A stretch of 64,000 nucleotides of DNA from Candidatus Melainabacteria bacterium (GTDB taxonomy: Bacteria; Cyanobacteriota; Vampirovibrionia; Obscuribacterales; Obscuribacteraceae): NCBI GenBank assembly GCA_013288645.1, contig JABDBL010000003.1, forward strand, positions 1 through 64,000, read 5' to 3'. Under the pieces are notes generated by a model. The model was not told the DNA's origin, did not search any database, and saw only the letters and a list, made by a program, of their open reading frames with translations. This document shows, one piece after another, positions 1 through 10,224 of this stretch; the stretch's first letter is position 1, and the number at the start of each line of letters is the position of its first letter. Both the position numbers and the translations under genes were made by a program.

Positions 1-2042
1 TCATTGAATTCTGAATAGCACATATGTGTATGAATTTGGGTTTCGTCCTTAACAGAAGATGAGGCTAAACGAAAACATTCGACGGCCCACTCGAGATATT
101 GTGGCCATTGCATCCGTTTAAGAGGCAGTCCTTCACGAATGGCCGGTTCATCAATTTGGATAATGTTTATGCCATTCTTTTCCAGGTCGGTCACTTCTTC
201 TCTAATCGCCCAGGCTAATTGTTGACAGGTTTGTGAGCGAGGCTGGTCATTGCGCACAAATGACCATTGCAGCATGGTTACAGGTCCTGTTAGCATGCCC
301 TTAACAGGTTTTTTGTTGGTTAGTTTATTAGCTTGATTTTGAGCATATACAGACCAACGCACAGTCATTGGTTCTTTGCGAACAATATCGCCAAAAATTA
401 TCGGTGGTTTAACGCAGCGTGAGCCATAACTTTGCACCCAACCTTGTTCGGAAAATGCATAGCCATCCAGAAATTCGGCAAAGTATTCGACCATGTCATT
501 GCGCTCGGGTTCGCCGTGTACAAGAACATCTAAGCCAATTTCATCTTGTACAGCAATAGCATGATTTATTTCATGTTGCATGTCAGCAATGTAAGCTTCT
601 TCACTTATTTTGCCTGATTTAAAGTTGGCTCTTACTTTCCGTATTTCTTTTGTTTGCGGAAAAGATCCAATTGTAGTAGTGGGCAAAAGTGGCAAATGGA
701 GTAATTTTTGTTGAGCTGCTTTTCGCTCTACAAAGGGACTTTTGCGTCTAAAGGATTCTGGAGACAATTTAGTTAAACGATCTTTGAGCTGAGGATTATG
801 AACCCGAGAAGAAGAGCGGTGATCGGAAATCGCGTTTTTGTTTATATTCAATTCTTTTTCTATCGAACTAGGGAGTTCATTTATCGCTTTGGTAAGAAGC
901 GTAATTTCTTTTAGCTTCTGTTTAGCAAAGGCTAGCCAGGAGACAATTTGAGGATCTAATTGTTTTTCATCTTCTAGGTCTAAAGGAGTGTGTAAAAGGG
1001 AACAGCTGGAGGCGACCATCAAATTATTAAATCCACCATAGTGACGCGCCAGATATTTGAGTTTCTCGATGGTTTGGCCCAAATCGCAGATCCAAATATT
1101 TCTGCCATCAACAACCCCAGCGGAAAGTATTTTATTTTTTGGCCAACTATTGGGTACAAGAGTATTAGCACTTATGCCTGCCGCTGTTGCTTTATCTATT
1201 GTATCTCCGGTGAAATCCATGTGTAATCCAGCTGTTGGTAGGCTTACAGCCAATTCCAAGTTTTCATGTAATGATCCAAAGTATGTAGTAAGCAAAAGTT
1301 TAAGATTGCATTTAGACAAATAAGCATAAGCTGTTTCGAAGGACTGATTGGCTTGAGAATCGAGATCTAAAACAAGACACGGCTCGTCTATTTGTACCCA
1401 GTCGGCACCGGCATTTTTTAAGTGGTTCAAGAGCTCAAGATAAATAGGTAAAAGTTTAGGCAAAAGCGAAAAGCGATCGGTTTTCTCGTCTTCTAATTTG
1501 GCAAGCATTAGAAAAGACACAGGCCCTATAATTACTGGACGAGTGTGTATGCTTAGGGCTTTTGCTTCTAAGAAATCATGTATTGGTTTTTGCGAATAAA
1601 GCTTAAATTCTTGATTGGTTTTTAGTTCGGGAACAATATAGTGATAATTAGTATCAAACCACTTAGTCATTTCCAGAGCAGGCATAGTCTTTCCTGGATG
1701 CAATGGACACTTTTCGTTAGCACAACCTCGGGCCAGATGGAAATACAGATCTATGTTATTGGACAAATCGTTATTGGCAGAAACCATTTTTAAGTAGTGT
1801 TCTGGAATGACACCAAATATGATGGCAGCATCAAGAATGTGATCATAAAAGGAAAAATCATTACTTGGTATTTGTTCAATACCAGCCACTTTTTGTAATT
1901 GCCAATTTTTGGCGCGAATAGCTTTGCCGGTATTGAGCAATTCTTCAGCAGAGACTTGGCCAGCCCAGTATTTTTCGGTGATTTGTTTTAATTGGCGCTG
2001 ATAGCCAATACGAGGAAAACCCAGATTAGATGCAATTGCCAT
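1..2042 (-). CDS. metE: Cobalamin-independent methionine synthase MetE (3' end beyond the window)
   Basis: Transfers the methyl group of methyl-tetrahydropteroyl-glutamate to homocysteine, the last step of methionine synthesis, without vitamin B12. The N-terminus reads ASNLGFPRIGYQRQLK and YWAGQVSAEELL, as in MetE. Near the left edge the zinc site HTHMCY (bases 15-32) is present. About 680 codons are seen; the family has about 755, so the last ~75, with the other zinc ligands, are missing. The ATG at 2042 follows AGGAA by 8 bases. The gene starts 33 bases after the fadJ stop and is probably the last gene of the clpC-thiolase-fadJ run. Identification is secure. Confidence 0.95.
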   Translation of the reverse strand, partial: MAIASNLGFPRIGYQRQLKQITEKYWAGQVSAEELLNTGKAIRAKNWQLQKVAGIEQIPSNDFSFYDHILDAAIIFGVIPEHYLKMVSANNDLSNNIDLYFHLARGCANEKCPLHPGKTMPALEMTKWFDTNYHYIVPELKTNQEFKLYSQKPIHDFLEAKALSIHTRPVIIGPVSFLMLAKLEDEKTDRFSLLPKLLPIYLELLNHLKNAGADWVQIDEPCLVLDLDSQANQSFETAYAYLSKCNLKLLLTTYFGSLHENLELAVSLPTAGLHMDFTGDTIDKATAAGISANTLVPNSWPKNKILSAGVVDGRNIWICDLGQTIEKLKYLARHYGGFNNLMVASSCSLLHTPLDLEDEKQLDPQIVSWLAFAKQKLKEITLLTKAINELPSSIEKELNINKNAISDHRSSSRVHNPQLKDRLTKLSPESFRRKSPFVERKAAQQKLLHLPLLPTTTIGSFPQTKEIRKVRANFKSGKISEEAYIADMQHEINHAIAVQDEIGLDVLVHGEPERNDMVEYFAEFLDGYAFSEQGWVQSYGSRCVKPPIIFGDIVRKEPMTVRWSVYAQNQANKLTNKKPVKGMLTGPVTMLQWSFVRNDQPRSQTCQQLAWAIREEVTDLEKNGINIIQIDEPAIREGLPLKRMQWPQYLEWAVECFRLASSSVKDETQIHTHMCYSEFN

Positions 2043-2075
2043 TTGCCATTTCCTATTATGGTATTGTGTCCGGAT

Positions 2076-4223
2076 CTACGAATGGTAAAAATTCGAATTG
2101 TTAGCCACCTTCTCTAAGAGGATATCGGTGGGGGCATAGTTTTCGCCGTCCACCTGAGAGAGGAAAGCTAGCTTCTGGTGGATTATTTTTAACCCTACGC
2201 GATCAGCATAGCGCAGTATACCACCGCGGTAGGGGGGGAAACCAATGCCATATATTAGAGCTAGATCAAGTAGAGCAGGCTCTTCGATTACACCCTCTTG
2301 CAAACAACGTGTTGCTTCGTTGAACATAATAAGAAATAACCTGTCTTGAATTTCGCCTATTTGTTTTTTGTTTGTTGGAGCCTCAATCAGAGCAAGTACA
2401 TTAGGATTAAATTCTGTGCGCTTGCCTTCTTCGTATAAATAAAAACCTTTACCACCTTTTTTCCCTAATATTTTTAAAGTTTCGAGCTTGGCCATTAAAG
2501 ATGGGGGAAATAAGCGCTCACCTAAGGCTTCATGCAATACGTGAGTAACCTTAATGCCGATATCCAGTCCTATTTCATCAAGCAGAGTAAAAGGGCCCAT
2601 AGGCATACCGAAAGCAGTAGCAGCTCGCTCTATGGAATCAGGAGGTACCCCTTGCTCCAACAAAACAAGAGCTTCTCTTAAATAAGGAACTAGAATGCGA
2701 TTGACTACAAAACCTGGCGCGTCTGCAGTAATAACAGTAGTTTTACCTAACTTTAGAGCAAAGGCTTGCGCGGTGGCTAGGGTCTCGAGTGATGTTGGGG
2801 CTCCCTTTACTACTTCTACCAAGGGCATCTTGTGAACTGGATTGAAAAAATGCAGACCCACTATTCTGTCTGGATGGCTGCTGGCTGCAGCTAATTCATT
2901 TACAGAGAGAGAAGATGTATTTGTGGCAAAGATAAATGGTTTTGTATTTACCTTTTCTATAGCAGCCAGCGCTTCAGTCTTTACTTTAATATCTTCCAGA
3001 ACGGCTTCTATTACTAAATCACACTCTGCTAAGTCTTTGTAATCAACGGTGCCCTGAATGTCCGACAATTTTTTATTGCGTTCTTCTAGTTTGAGCTTAT
3101 TGCGTTCGACCAAATTATCGAATAGCTTGGTAATCTTGCTCATGCCTTGGTCAACAAACTTTTTATCAATGTCTTTGAGCACAACTTTGTATCCAGCATA
3201 GGCTGCTGCTTGAGCTATACCAGCTCCCATTATGCCGGCCCCTAAGACGCCCACAGTATTTATTTCTTGCCGCACGCTTATATTAGCTGGCGGTTTTTTT
3301 GATTCAGTTTGAGCAAAGAAAATGTTGACTAAATTACGTGATATTTCAGATGTAGCTAGATGAGCAAATGTATTTGATTCGGCTTCATAAGCTTCGGACA
3401 CTGGACGATTATAGTTTTTTATCACTAATTTTAATGCTTCTATAGGAGCTGGATATTTGCCTTTTGTTTCGCGCAAGGCGCCTTTATAAGCAGTAGAGTA
3501 GATAAATTTTCTTCCCAAAGGATTTTCTTCCAAAAGCCAACGTATTAATTTTGAGCGCATAGACGTAAGATGGCGTCTTGCAGAGGCCCCGTTAATAATC
3601 TGTTGTGCACGTAAGATAAGTTTGTCCTGATCCACACATTCATCTACTAAATTTAGTTTCCAAGCTTTGCGACCATCTACTTCTTTACCGGTCATGATAA
3701 GACCCAAAGCTGCTTGTAAGCCGATTAATTTTGGTAAGCGCACGGTGCCAGCCCAACCGGGTATCACGCCAAGCTTTACTTCGGGCAGCGAAATCATTGT
3801 GACTGGAGAATTTGATGCGATACGGTAACGGCAAGCAAGAGTAAATTCAGTTCCCCCACCCATACATTTGCCATGGATGGCAGCTACTGTAGGTATTGGC
3901 AAATCTGCAATTTTGTCAAAAATAAGTTTGCCAATTTTAGAAGCTTCATAAGCTTGCACGGGCGAGTCGTTTTGTAGCGCTTGAATCACTTTGACATCCG
4001 CACCAGCAATAAAAGTTTCCGGCTTGGCGGAAGTAAAAACTACTCCTTTAACATTCCCATCTTGGGCAATACGATCCAGAAGGTTATTTAATTCGATCAA
4101 TAATGATTCAGAAAAAATATTTACTTTACTGTCAGGTACAGCAAAGGTAACAGTAGCAATATTATTCTTGGAGTTCGGATCGGATTGAGTGAAGCGTATA
4201 GATGTATGAGATGTATTTATCAT
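2076..4223 (-). CDS. fadJ: Fatty-acid oxidation multifunctional protein, enoyl-CoA hydratase / 3-hydroxyacyl-CoA dehydrogenase
   Basis: Bifunctional beta-oxidation enzyme of 715 aa, the usual length for FadJ/FadB. The N-terminal crotonase half has the oxyanion-hole segment FIAGADVKVIQAL and GKCMGGGTEFTLACRYR, with the catalytic glutamates in GGGTEF and SLPEVKLG. The second half begins with the NAD-binding motif GVLGAGIMGAGIAQAAAYAG (about residue 323), then HFFNPVHKMPLVEVVKG and two C-terminal 3HCDH domains. The start is 17 bases after the thiolase stop, so the two subunits of the beta-oxidation complex are probably co-expressed. Its place downstream of clpC is unusual. Confidence 0.95.
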   Translation of the reverse strand: MINTSHTSIRFTQSDPNSKNNIATVTFAVPDSKVNIFSESLLIELNNLLDRIAQDGNVKGVVFTSAKPETFIAGADVKVIQALQNDSPVQAYEASKIGKLIFDKIADLPIPTVAAIHGKCMGGGTEFTLACRYRIASNSPVTMISLPEVKLGVIPGWAGTVRLPKLIGLQAALGLIMTGKEVDGRKAWKLNLVDECVDQDKLILRAQQIINGASARRHLTSMRSKLIRWLLEENPLGRKFIYSTAYKGALRETKGKYPAPIEALKLVIKNYNRPVSEAYEAESNTFAHLATSEISRNLVNIFFAQTESKKPPANISVRQEINTVGVLGAGIMGAGIAQAAAYAGYKVVLKDIDKKFVDQGMSKITKLFDNLVERNKLKLEERNKKLSDIQGTVDYKDLAECDLVIEAVLEDIKVKTEALAAIEKVNTKPFIFATNTSSLSVNELAAASSHPDRIVGLHFFNPVHKMPLVEVVKGAPTSLETLATAQAFALKLGKTTVITADAPGFVVNRILVPYLREALVLLEQGVPPDSIERAATAFGMPMGPFTLLDEIGLDIGIKVTHVLHEALGERLFPPSLMAKLETLKILGKKGGKGFYLYEEGKRTEFNPNVLALIEAPTNKKQIGEIQDRLFLIMFNEATRCLQEGVIEEPALLDLALIYGIGFPPYRGGILRYADRVGLKIIHQKLAFLSQVDGENYAPTDILLEKVANNSNFYHS

Positions 4224-4240
4224 TTATTTGTTCTTGTTTA

Positions 4241-5485
4241 TTATTCTGCGCGTTCAATTAGTGTAGCAATACCCATTCCACCACCAACACACAAAGAAGC
4301 AATGCCTCTCTTTAATCCCCGTTCTTGTAATTCATAGGCAAGGGTAAGCAAAAGCCGTGCACCAGACATGCCAATAGGATGACCTAAGGCTATGGCGCCG
4401 CCATTAACATTCACTTTCTCTCTATCTAAGTGAAGGAATTTTTCGCAAGCTAAATATTGAGCGGCAAAAGCTTCATTTATTTCAATCAAGTCTATGTCGC
4501 TAATGCTCAGATTGTTCCGCTTAAGCAATTTACTGATTGCTGCTACTGGACCAATGCCCATTTGTTCAGCATCTACGCCTGCAGCACAGCTATCGATTAT
4601 TTTTGCTAACGGTTTAAGATTGAGCTCCTGTACTTTTTCAGCGGAAGCAAGAATAAGCGCACAAGCACCGTCATTAATACCGGAACTGTTGCCAGCTGTT
4701 ATATCTTTGGTTTTAAGCACTGAAGGTAATGCAGCTAATTTTTCTAAGTTGGTTTTGCGAGGATGCTCGTCAACAGAAAAATATCCTTTACCAGGTACAA
4801 ATATTGGATCTATTTCTTTGGCGAATCGCCCACTGGCAATAGCTTTCTGCGCAAGTTCTTGGGAACGCAGCGAATATTCGTCAGCCGCCTGTCGACTGAT
4901 GCTGTAAGTATCAGCTAATCGCTGAGCAGTCCCGGACATATAGATCGTTTTCATATCCCAAATTAACGCGGTGGGTGCAAGTCCATTGTCCGCTATTTGA
5001 AAAAATACTGGTCTTGGACCCAAGCGAACAAGCTTTGGCAGTTTCTGAGCGATAAGGCCTTGCCAGCGCAATTTGCCTGGTAAAAGATAAGGGATTGTCG
5101 ACATTGACTCAACACCACCCACAAGAACTATGTCTGATTTACCGAGCAAAATTTCATGGGTACCTGCTGTAGCGGCTTCCATGCCGGAACCGCATTGTCT
5201 TTGTACCGTCATAGCTGGGATAGCATCCGATAATTGTGCTTCTTGAGCAGATACGCGCGCAGTATTAGGAGCATAACTACTTTGGTAGCCGTGACCCAAA
5301 ACAATGGAATCGATTTGTTCAGAAATTATTCCTGCTCGTCTTATAGCTTGCTGCATTGAATGAGCAGCCAGTCTAGTTACAGACAAATTCTTGAGACTGC
5401 GCCCGAAAGAAGCTATGGGTGTGCGGCTACCAGATACTAAGTAAACTGCATGTTGATTTCCATTTTTGATTGACCCGGCATTCAT
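4241..5485 (-). CDS. Acetyl-CoA acyltransferase (thiolase, FadA/FadI type)
   Basis: Thiolase of 414 aa cleaving 3-ketoacyl-CoA to acetyl-CoA in the last step of beta-oxidation. The nucleophilic cysteine is in QRQCGSGMEAA (about residue 98); the C-terminal catalytic residues are in NGGAIALGHPIGMSGAR (His) and SLCVGGGMGIA (Cys). There is an insertion around residues 140-180 between the first Cys region and the SGTAQRLAD segment. The start overlaps the stop of the small upstream gene by 4 bases (ATGA), a translational-coupling pattern, and fadJ follows 17 bases later. Whether the preferred substrate is long-chain ketoacyl-CoA or acetoacetyl-CoA cannot be read from the sequence. Confidence 0.93.
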   Translation of the reverse strand: MNAGSIKNGNQHAVYLVSGSRTPIASFGRSLKNLSVTRLAAHSMQQAIRRAGIISEQIDSIVLGHGYQSSYAPNTARVSAQEAQLSDAIPAMTVQRQCGSGMEAATAGTHEILLGKSDIVLVGGVESMSTIPYLLPGKLRWQGLIAQKLPKLVRLGPRPVFFQIADNGLAPTALIWDMKTIYMSGTAQRLADTYSISRQAADEYSLRSQELAQKAIASGRFAKEIDPIFVPGKGYFSVDEHPRKTNLEKLAALPSVLKTKDITAGNSSGINDGACALILASAEKVQELNLKPLAKIIDSCAAGVDAEQMGIGPVAAISKLLKRNNLSISDIDLIEINEAFAAQYLACEKFLHLDREKVNVNGGAIALGHPIGMSGARLLLTLAYELQERGLKRGIASLCVGGGMGIATLIERAE

Positions 5486-5670
5486 TTTTGCTGCCTCATG
5501 ATCGGTAGACGAAGAAGAAAATCAGGGATAAACCAAGCGCCAATGGCTACAGGTATTGGTATAAATAACATCAAAAGTTCTTCAGTGCGCTTGTCAGCTA
5601 GACCTAGCATTAAGGATAATACCAGTTTGCCTACGGTATGCATTAAGGAAAGTAAAAAGCTCATAGGCAT
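5482..5670 (-). CDS. Small membrane protein (62 aa) coupled between clpC and thiolase
   Basis: Not recognised. Two hydrophobic stretches (about residues 4-22 and 32-55) suggest a two-pass membrane peptide. Its ATG shares the A of the clpC stop (TAATG) and its end overlaps the thiolase start by 4 bases. An open frame fitted this exactly between two coupled genes argues that it is translated. A second in-frame ATG lies two codons later. It could be structural filler for coupling rather than a protein with a role of its own. Confidence 0.55.
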   Translation of the reverse strand: MPMSFLLSLMHTVGKLVLSLMLGLADKRTEELLMLFIPIPVAIGAWFIPDFLLRLPIMRQQK

Positions 5671-8246
5671 TACGCCTTACTGGTCGACGTCGGCTTTTCT
5701 AATGGACGCTCGCCACCATTTTTCTCGGCTTTCTCAGCTTTTTCTGGCTTATCGCCTTTTTCGCTGTCGTCAGGTTTTTCGCCTTTGCTAGCTTTTTTCT
5801 TCGCTGATTTATCGAATTTAATGGTCTCGCCCTCGAGCGTGGTTTCAATTGTGTCGCCTTCTTTGAATTTGCCTTGTAAGACTTGTTCAGCAAGAGCGTC
5901 TTCAAGTAAGCGCTGAATGGCGCGGCGTAATGGTCTGGCGCCGTAAGTTGGATTGTAACCGTCTTTGGCAATAAGATCTTTGCAATCGTCTGTGATGACT
6001 AGCTCCATACCTTGTGCTTTTATGCGACTTTGCAAATCGGCAGACATGATATCTACGATGCGTCTTATTTCTTCCTTCGTTAATTGTTGGAAAACAATAA
6101 TTTCATCGATTCTATTTAAGAATTCTGGTCTGAAAGTCTTTTTCATTGCATCCATAACTAGATCTTTTATCTTCTTATAACGCTCGTTATGTTGCCCCTC
6201 AGTAGCTACATGTTGGAAGCCAACAGTAAGATTGGATTTATCAATGAATTGTGCGCCTACGTTAGACGTCATAATAATAATTGTATTTTTGAAATCTACG
6301 GTTCTGCCCTTGCTGTCTGAGAGACGACCGTCGTCCAAGATCTGTAATAAAACATTGAATACGTCAGGATGCGCTTTTTCGATTTCATCAAAAAGCACAA
6401 CGCTATATGGTTTTCTTCGTACAGCCTCTGTTAATTGACCACCTTCCTGATAACCAACATAGCCAGGTGGTGAGCCAATGAGTTTAGAGGTTGTGTGATG
6501 TTCCATGAACTCGGACATATCAATGCGAATCATCGCTTCTTCTGAGCCGAAGAAATAACCGGCTAAAGCTTTAGCTAATTCAGTTTTACCAACGCCGGTT
6601 GGTCCAGAGAAAATAAAGCTACCAATCGGGCGGCTTGGATTTTTGAGTCCGACCCTGGCGCGTCTAATAGCTTTACAAACAGCTTCCACCGCTTCGTCTT
6701 GACCAATTACTCTTTGGTGCAGAACATCTGCCATATGAAGCAGTTTTTCTGATTCACCTTCGGTGAGCTTAAGCAAAGGAATACCAGTCCAAGCACTTAC
6801 TACATAGGCTACTTCTTCAGCTGTAACCATTGGCTTTTCTGATTCTTGTTTGGTTTTCCAAGCAGTTTGAATTTCGCGAATCTTTTCTGACAATTTGGCT
6901 TCTTGTTCGCGTAAATTGGCCGCTTTGTCAAATTCTTGATTGCGAATAGCCATTTCTTTATCGCGGCGCACTTTTCTTAATTCGCGTTCTACTTCTTTGC
7001 CTTCGGGTGGCAACGAACTAGCACGTAAACGTACACGCGAAGAGGCTTCGTCTATCAGGTCTATAGCTTTATCTGGTAAATAACGGTCACTTATGTAGCG
7101 GTCTGACAATTTGGCAGCTTGATCGATGGACTCATCATCAATTGTTAAGCGATGATGCTCTTCATACTTAGGACGCAAGCCACGTAAAATCTCAATTGTT
7201 TCTTCTACAGAAGGAGGATCAACAATAACTGGCTGGAATCTGCGCTCTAAAGCAGCATCTCTTTCAATGTGCTTACGGTACTCATCCATTGTTGTAGCGC
7301 CTATGCATTGTAGTTCGCCACGAGCCAATGCTGGTTTTAAAATGTTTGCAGCATCAATAGCTCCTTCAGCAGCGCCGGCACCGATAAGGGTATGGAGCTC
7401 GTCAATGACTAACATCACATTGCCAGCGGTTCTAATTTCATCCATGATTTTTTTGAGACGTTCTTCGAATTCGCCTCTATACTTCGTGCCGGCAACTAAT
7501 AAACCAATATCAAGCATAACTATCTTTTTGTCAGTCAAAATTTCTGGTACGTCGGAGTTAGCAATACGAATGGCTAAACCTTCGGCAATAGCTGTTTTAC
7601 CTACGCCAGGTTCACCTATAAGCACAGGGTTGTTTTTAGTGCGCCTGCCTAAAATTTGTATGACACGCTCGATTTCTTTTTCACGTCCTACAACAGGGTC
7701 CAGTCTGTTTTCTACTGCTGCTTGAGTCAGATTCAAACCAAACTCATCTAAAGTAGGTGTTTTAGAGCGTCCGGTGCTTGTGGCCCCTGTGCTACCAGTT
7801 GTAGCAGCTCCTTGTTCACCAAGGGCCCTTATAACGTGACTTCTTACTTTGGTCAAATCTACGCCTAGATTTTCTAATACGCGAGCAGCTACACCTTCGC
7901 CTTCGCGAATTAAGCCTAACAGCAAGTGCTCAGTGCCGATATAGTTATGGCCAAGCTGCCTGGCTTCGTCCCAAGACAATTCGAGCACACGCTTTGCACG
8001 AGGTGTAAAGGGAATTTCTACAGCTACAAAACCCGAACCTCGACCAATAATTTTTTCGACCTCAACTCGAGCGTCTTTAAGGTTAACGCCCATCGATTTG
8101 AGTGTTTTGGCAGCAATACCTGTGCCTTCACCAATTAATCCCAGTAAAATTTGCTCGGTGCCGACAAAATTATGTCCCAATCGACGGGCTTCCTCTTGAG
8201 CGAGCATTATTACTTTGATTGCTTTCTCGGTAAATCTCTCGAACAT
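5670..8246 (-). CDS. clpC: ATP-dependent Clp protease ATP-binding subunit ClpC
   Basis: AAA+ unfoldase of 858 aa that feeds proteins into ClpP. In order: two Clp_N repeats ([20 protein letters not shown] and [20 protein letters not shown]), first AAA domain with Walker [10 protein letters not shown] and Walker [12 protein letters not shown], the UVR-like middle segment [15 protein letters not shown] that separates ClpC from ClpA, and the second AAA domain with [15 protein letters not shown]. The ClpP-docking tripeptide is VGF in SNLTVGFQ. The last ~50 residues are a Lys/Glu-rich low-complexity tail beyond the normal end. ATG at 8246 follows GGGGA by 5 bases. It is first in a run with thiolase, fadJ and metE. 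clpP is not in the window. Confidence 0.97.
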   Translation of the reverse strand: MFERFTEKAIKVIMLAQEEARRLGHNFVGTEQILLGLIGEGTGIAAKTLKSMGVNLKDARVEVEKIIGRGSGFVAVEIPFTPRAKRVLELSWDEARQLGHNYIGTEHLLLGLIREGEGVAARVLENLGVDLTKVRSHVIRALGEQGAATTGSTGATSTGRSKTPTLDEFGLNLTQAAVENRLDPVVGREKEIERVIQILGRRTKNNPVLIGEPGVGKTAIAEGLAIRIANSDVPEILTDKKIVMLDIGLLVAGTKYRGEFEERLKKIMDEIRTAGNVMLVIDELHTLIGAGAAEGAIDAANILKPALARGELQCIGATTMDEYRKHIERDAALERRFQPVIVDPPSVEETIEILRGLRPKYEEHHRLTIDDESIDQAAKLSDRYISDRYLPDKAIDLIDEASSRVRLRASSLPPEGKEVERELRKVRRDKEMAIRNQEFDKAANLREQEAKLSEKIREIQTAWKTKQESEKPMVTAEEVAYVVSAWTGIPLLKLTEGESEKLLHMADVLHQRVIGQDEAVEAVCKAIRRARVGLKNPSRPIGSFIFSGPTGVGKTELAKALAGYFFGSEEAMIRIDMSEFMEHHTTSKLIGSPPGYVGYQEGGQLTEAVRRKPYSVVLFDEIEKAHPDVFNVLLQILDDGRLSDSKGRTVDFKNTIIIMTSNVGAQFIDKSNLTVGFQHVATEGQHNERYKKIKDLVMDAMKKTFRPEFLNRIDEIIVFQQLTKEEIRRIVDIMSADLQSRIKAQGMELVITDDCKDLIAKDGYNPTYGARPLRRAIQRLLEDALAEQVLQGKFKEGDTIETTLEGETIKFDKSAKKKASKGEKPDDSEKGDKPEKAEKAEKNGGERPLEKPTSTSKA

Positions 8247-8294
8247 ACGTCCCCGCGACTGCTAGATAATGTGATTATTCTAACACCATGTTTG

Positions 8295-8325
8295 TAACTA
8301 ATTAGCCCACATACCCAATTAGTTA
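8295..8325. promoter_or_regulatory. Inverted repeat upstream of clpC
   Basis: Perfect 9-bp arms TAACTAATT / AATTAGTTA around a 13-base spacer, 49-79 bases upstream of the clpC start. Its position suits an operator; it does not match the tandem direct-repeat CtsR box known for clpC in Firmicutes. It is a candidate binding site only. Confidence 0.3.
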
Positions 8326-8456
8326 AACACTGATTCAGAAAGAATTAGCAATTGAGAGGATACAGCACATAAACTTGTTTAAAGTGGCTTCTTGACTTGA
8401 TAGATTAATTGTCAGATTTAACTTATTGACTGCCAAGAAGAATCAACAATATAGCT

Positions 8457-9410
8457 TTAAAGGGTAGCCAACAAGTTTAAGTCCACATTTCCGCCACTCA
8501 GAATGATAACGTTTCTTGCATGAGCAGCCGGTTTAAACTTTCCAGAGAGCAAGGCGGCTAGTCCGGTAGCACCGCCCGGTTCTACGACCAGTTTGCAACG
8601 TTGGAGCAAAAATTTTACCGCTTGTTTTATCTCGTCATCGTTTACGCATAGTATTTGATCAACCAATTTGCTTATCACTGCATAAGTCAGTTCGCCGGCA
8701 TAAGGAACCGCCAGCCCGTCGGCTATGGTATTTACTGAATTGAGCGTAACGGCATGCCCTTTTTGCATGCTCAAATACATTGAATTTGCACCTTCAGCAG
8801 CCACTCCAATCACTTTGATTTGGGGAGACAGCGCCTTAACAGCACTGGCTACACCAGCAAGTAAGCCGCCACCGCCAACAGAGACAAATATGTTATCAAT
8901 GTTTTTAACTTGTTCGAGAATTTCCAAGGCAATTGTGCCAGCGCCGGCTATTACATGGAAATCGTCATAAGGGTGGATAAAAGTGGATTGCTTTTCAGCA
9001 CGTATTTTCTCTATTTCTTGAAAAGCTTCAACAGAAGATGCACCAAATAAAATTACTTCTGCCCCGTAGCCTTTTGTTGCCGCAATTTTCACTTTTTGAG
9101 CATTAGTGGGCATAACAATAGTTGCTGACAGTCCCGCGGTTTGAGCAGACCAGGCGACAGCTTGAGCATGATTGCCTAGCGATACGGCAATGACACCCCT
9201 TGCTTTTTCTTCAGGTGAAAGATGCAATATCTTATTAAGAGCGCCGCGCACTTTAAAAGAACCAGTTTTTTGAAAAATTTCTGCTTTTAAAAAATTTGTG
9301 CAGCCAAGTAATTTGTCTAAAGAACTGGACTGTAGTATGGGTGTTGCATGAATATATTTGCTAATCGAGCTTCTTGCTTCTTTGATATCTGAAAGTGAGG
9401 GTACAATCAT
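8457..9410 (-). CDS. Threonine ammonia-lyase / serine-threonine dehydratase, catabolic short type
   Basis: PLP enzyme of the threonine dehydratase/serine racemase family (317 aa) that deaminates threonine to 2-oxobutyrate. The PLP lysine is in QKTGSFKVRGALNK, the phosphate-binding glycine loop is SVGGGGLLAG, and SGGNVDL is near the C-terminus. No C-terminal ACT domain follows, so it is the short TdcB-like form, not the isoleucine-regulated biosynthetic one. The ATG at 9410 has AGAGG 9 bases upstream and starts MIVPSLSDIKEA; an upstream in-frame GTG (9431) would lie before that site and is less likely. Serine racemase activity is a possible alternative. It stands alone between clpC and a YbaK-like gene. 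Confidence 0.88.
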   Translation of the reverse strand: MIVPSLSDIKEARSSISKYIHATPILQSSSLDKLLGCTNFLKAEIFQKTGSFKVRGALNKILHLSPEEKARGVIAVSLGNHAQAVAWSAQTAGLSATIVMPTNAQKVKIAATKGYGAEVILFGASSVEAFQEIEKIRAEKQSTFIHPYDDFHVIAGAGTIALEILEQVKNIDNIFVSVGGGGLLAGVASAVKALSPQIKVIGVAAEGANSMYLSMQKGHAVTLNSVNTIADGLAVPYAGELTYAVISKLVDQILCVNDDEIKQAVKFLLQRCKLVVEPGGATGLAALLSGKFKPAAHARNVIILSGGNVDLNLLATL

Positions 9411-9550
9411 GGCAAGGAACCTCTTTCTCACTATGATACTAAAGATTTGCTATCGACTGATGTAAATGGATTACATCTACTCTTGTTTTGCGCCGAGTAG
9501 AAGCTAATCTATACCGAATATTAACTAATTGAGTGAGTAAAATAAGCTAA

Positions 9551-10057
9551 TTAGCGTTCGGCAATGCGCTCGAATCGCGGGTTGGCAATCTTCAAATAGT
9601 CACTGGTCTTCAGTTCCACGGATCGGTCCAAGCGTGCCGCATTGAAGTAGAGGAATTCGTTCTCGCGAAGTGAAGGATCAACAATTAAGATCAATTCTTT
9701 GCTGAAAGGGAATAGTAGGACTGTGCCGGCAATGCTGCCGGCGAGCTTTTCAGCAATGTCTTGAGAGGCGAAAGAAATGTAACTACCTTGAAATAGTGCT
9801 TTTACGGTGTTGAGGGTTACTCGCGCATCGCCCGGAACCACGCCGAGAACAAACACTTTATCTTTTTTCCCGATTTTCACTATCATGATAATGCATTTCG
9901 CTGCCTGAGACACTTCATTACCGCGCATTGGACTGACCACTTCGGTTCGTCCTTCTTCCGGATGATCGATTAGCCGGTACTGGGCCCCATGCTGATCAAG
10001 AAGTTCGATGAGCTTACTATAGGTGTCTTTTGTATTCTCTAAAGTGGATGAATTCAT
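9551..10057 (-). CDS. YbaK / prolyl-tRNA synthetase-associated (aminoacyl-tRNA editing) domain protein
   Basis: Free-standing editing-domain protein of 168 aa. Members of this family hydrolyse mischarged tRNAs such as Ala- or Cys-tRNA(Pro). The family pattern is visible in YRLIDHPEEGRTEVVSPMRG, then SQAAKCIIMIVKIGKKDK with the conserved lysine, and the late PFSKELILIVDPSLRENEFLYFNA-like strand (split as PFSKELILIVDPS and ENEFLYFNAARLDRSVEL). It begins at ATG 10057 and is monocistronic, 493 bases from the threonine dehydratase. The exact substrate tRNA cannot be told from the sequence. Confidence 0.82.
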   Translation of the reverse strand: MNSSTLENTKDTYSKLIELLDQHGAQYRLIDHPEEGRTEVVSPMRGNEVSQAAKCIIMIVKIGKKDKVFVLGVVPGDARVTLNTVKALFQGSYISFASQDIAEKLAGSIAGTVLLFPFSKELILIVDPSLRENEFLYFNAARLDRSVELKTSDYLKIANPRFERIAER

Positions 10058-10224
10058 AGTATTAGTTTAGTGAAATTGACAACTTGGGTAATTTGCTAAA
10101 GATAGACAACGGATAAGCTTAGCTTCCGGCTGCTTTGGGGTTTACTAAGCGCCTGTATAAATTAGTTGGCTGATCTATCACAGGTTGACGTTCATGTCTA
10201 CTAAAGTAGCCCGATTTTAAAAAT

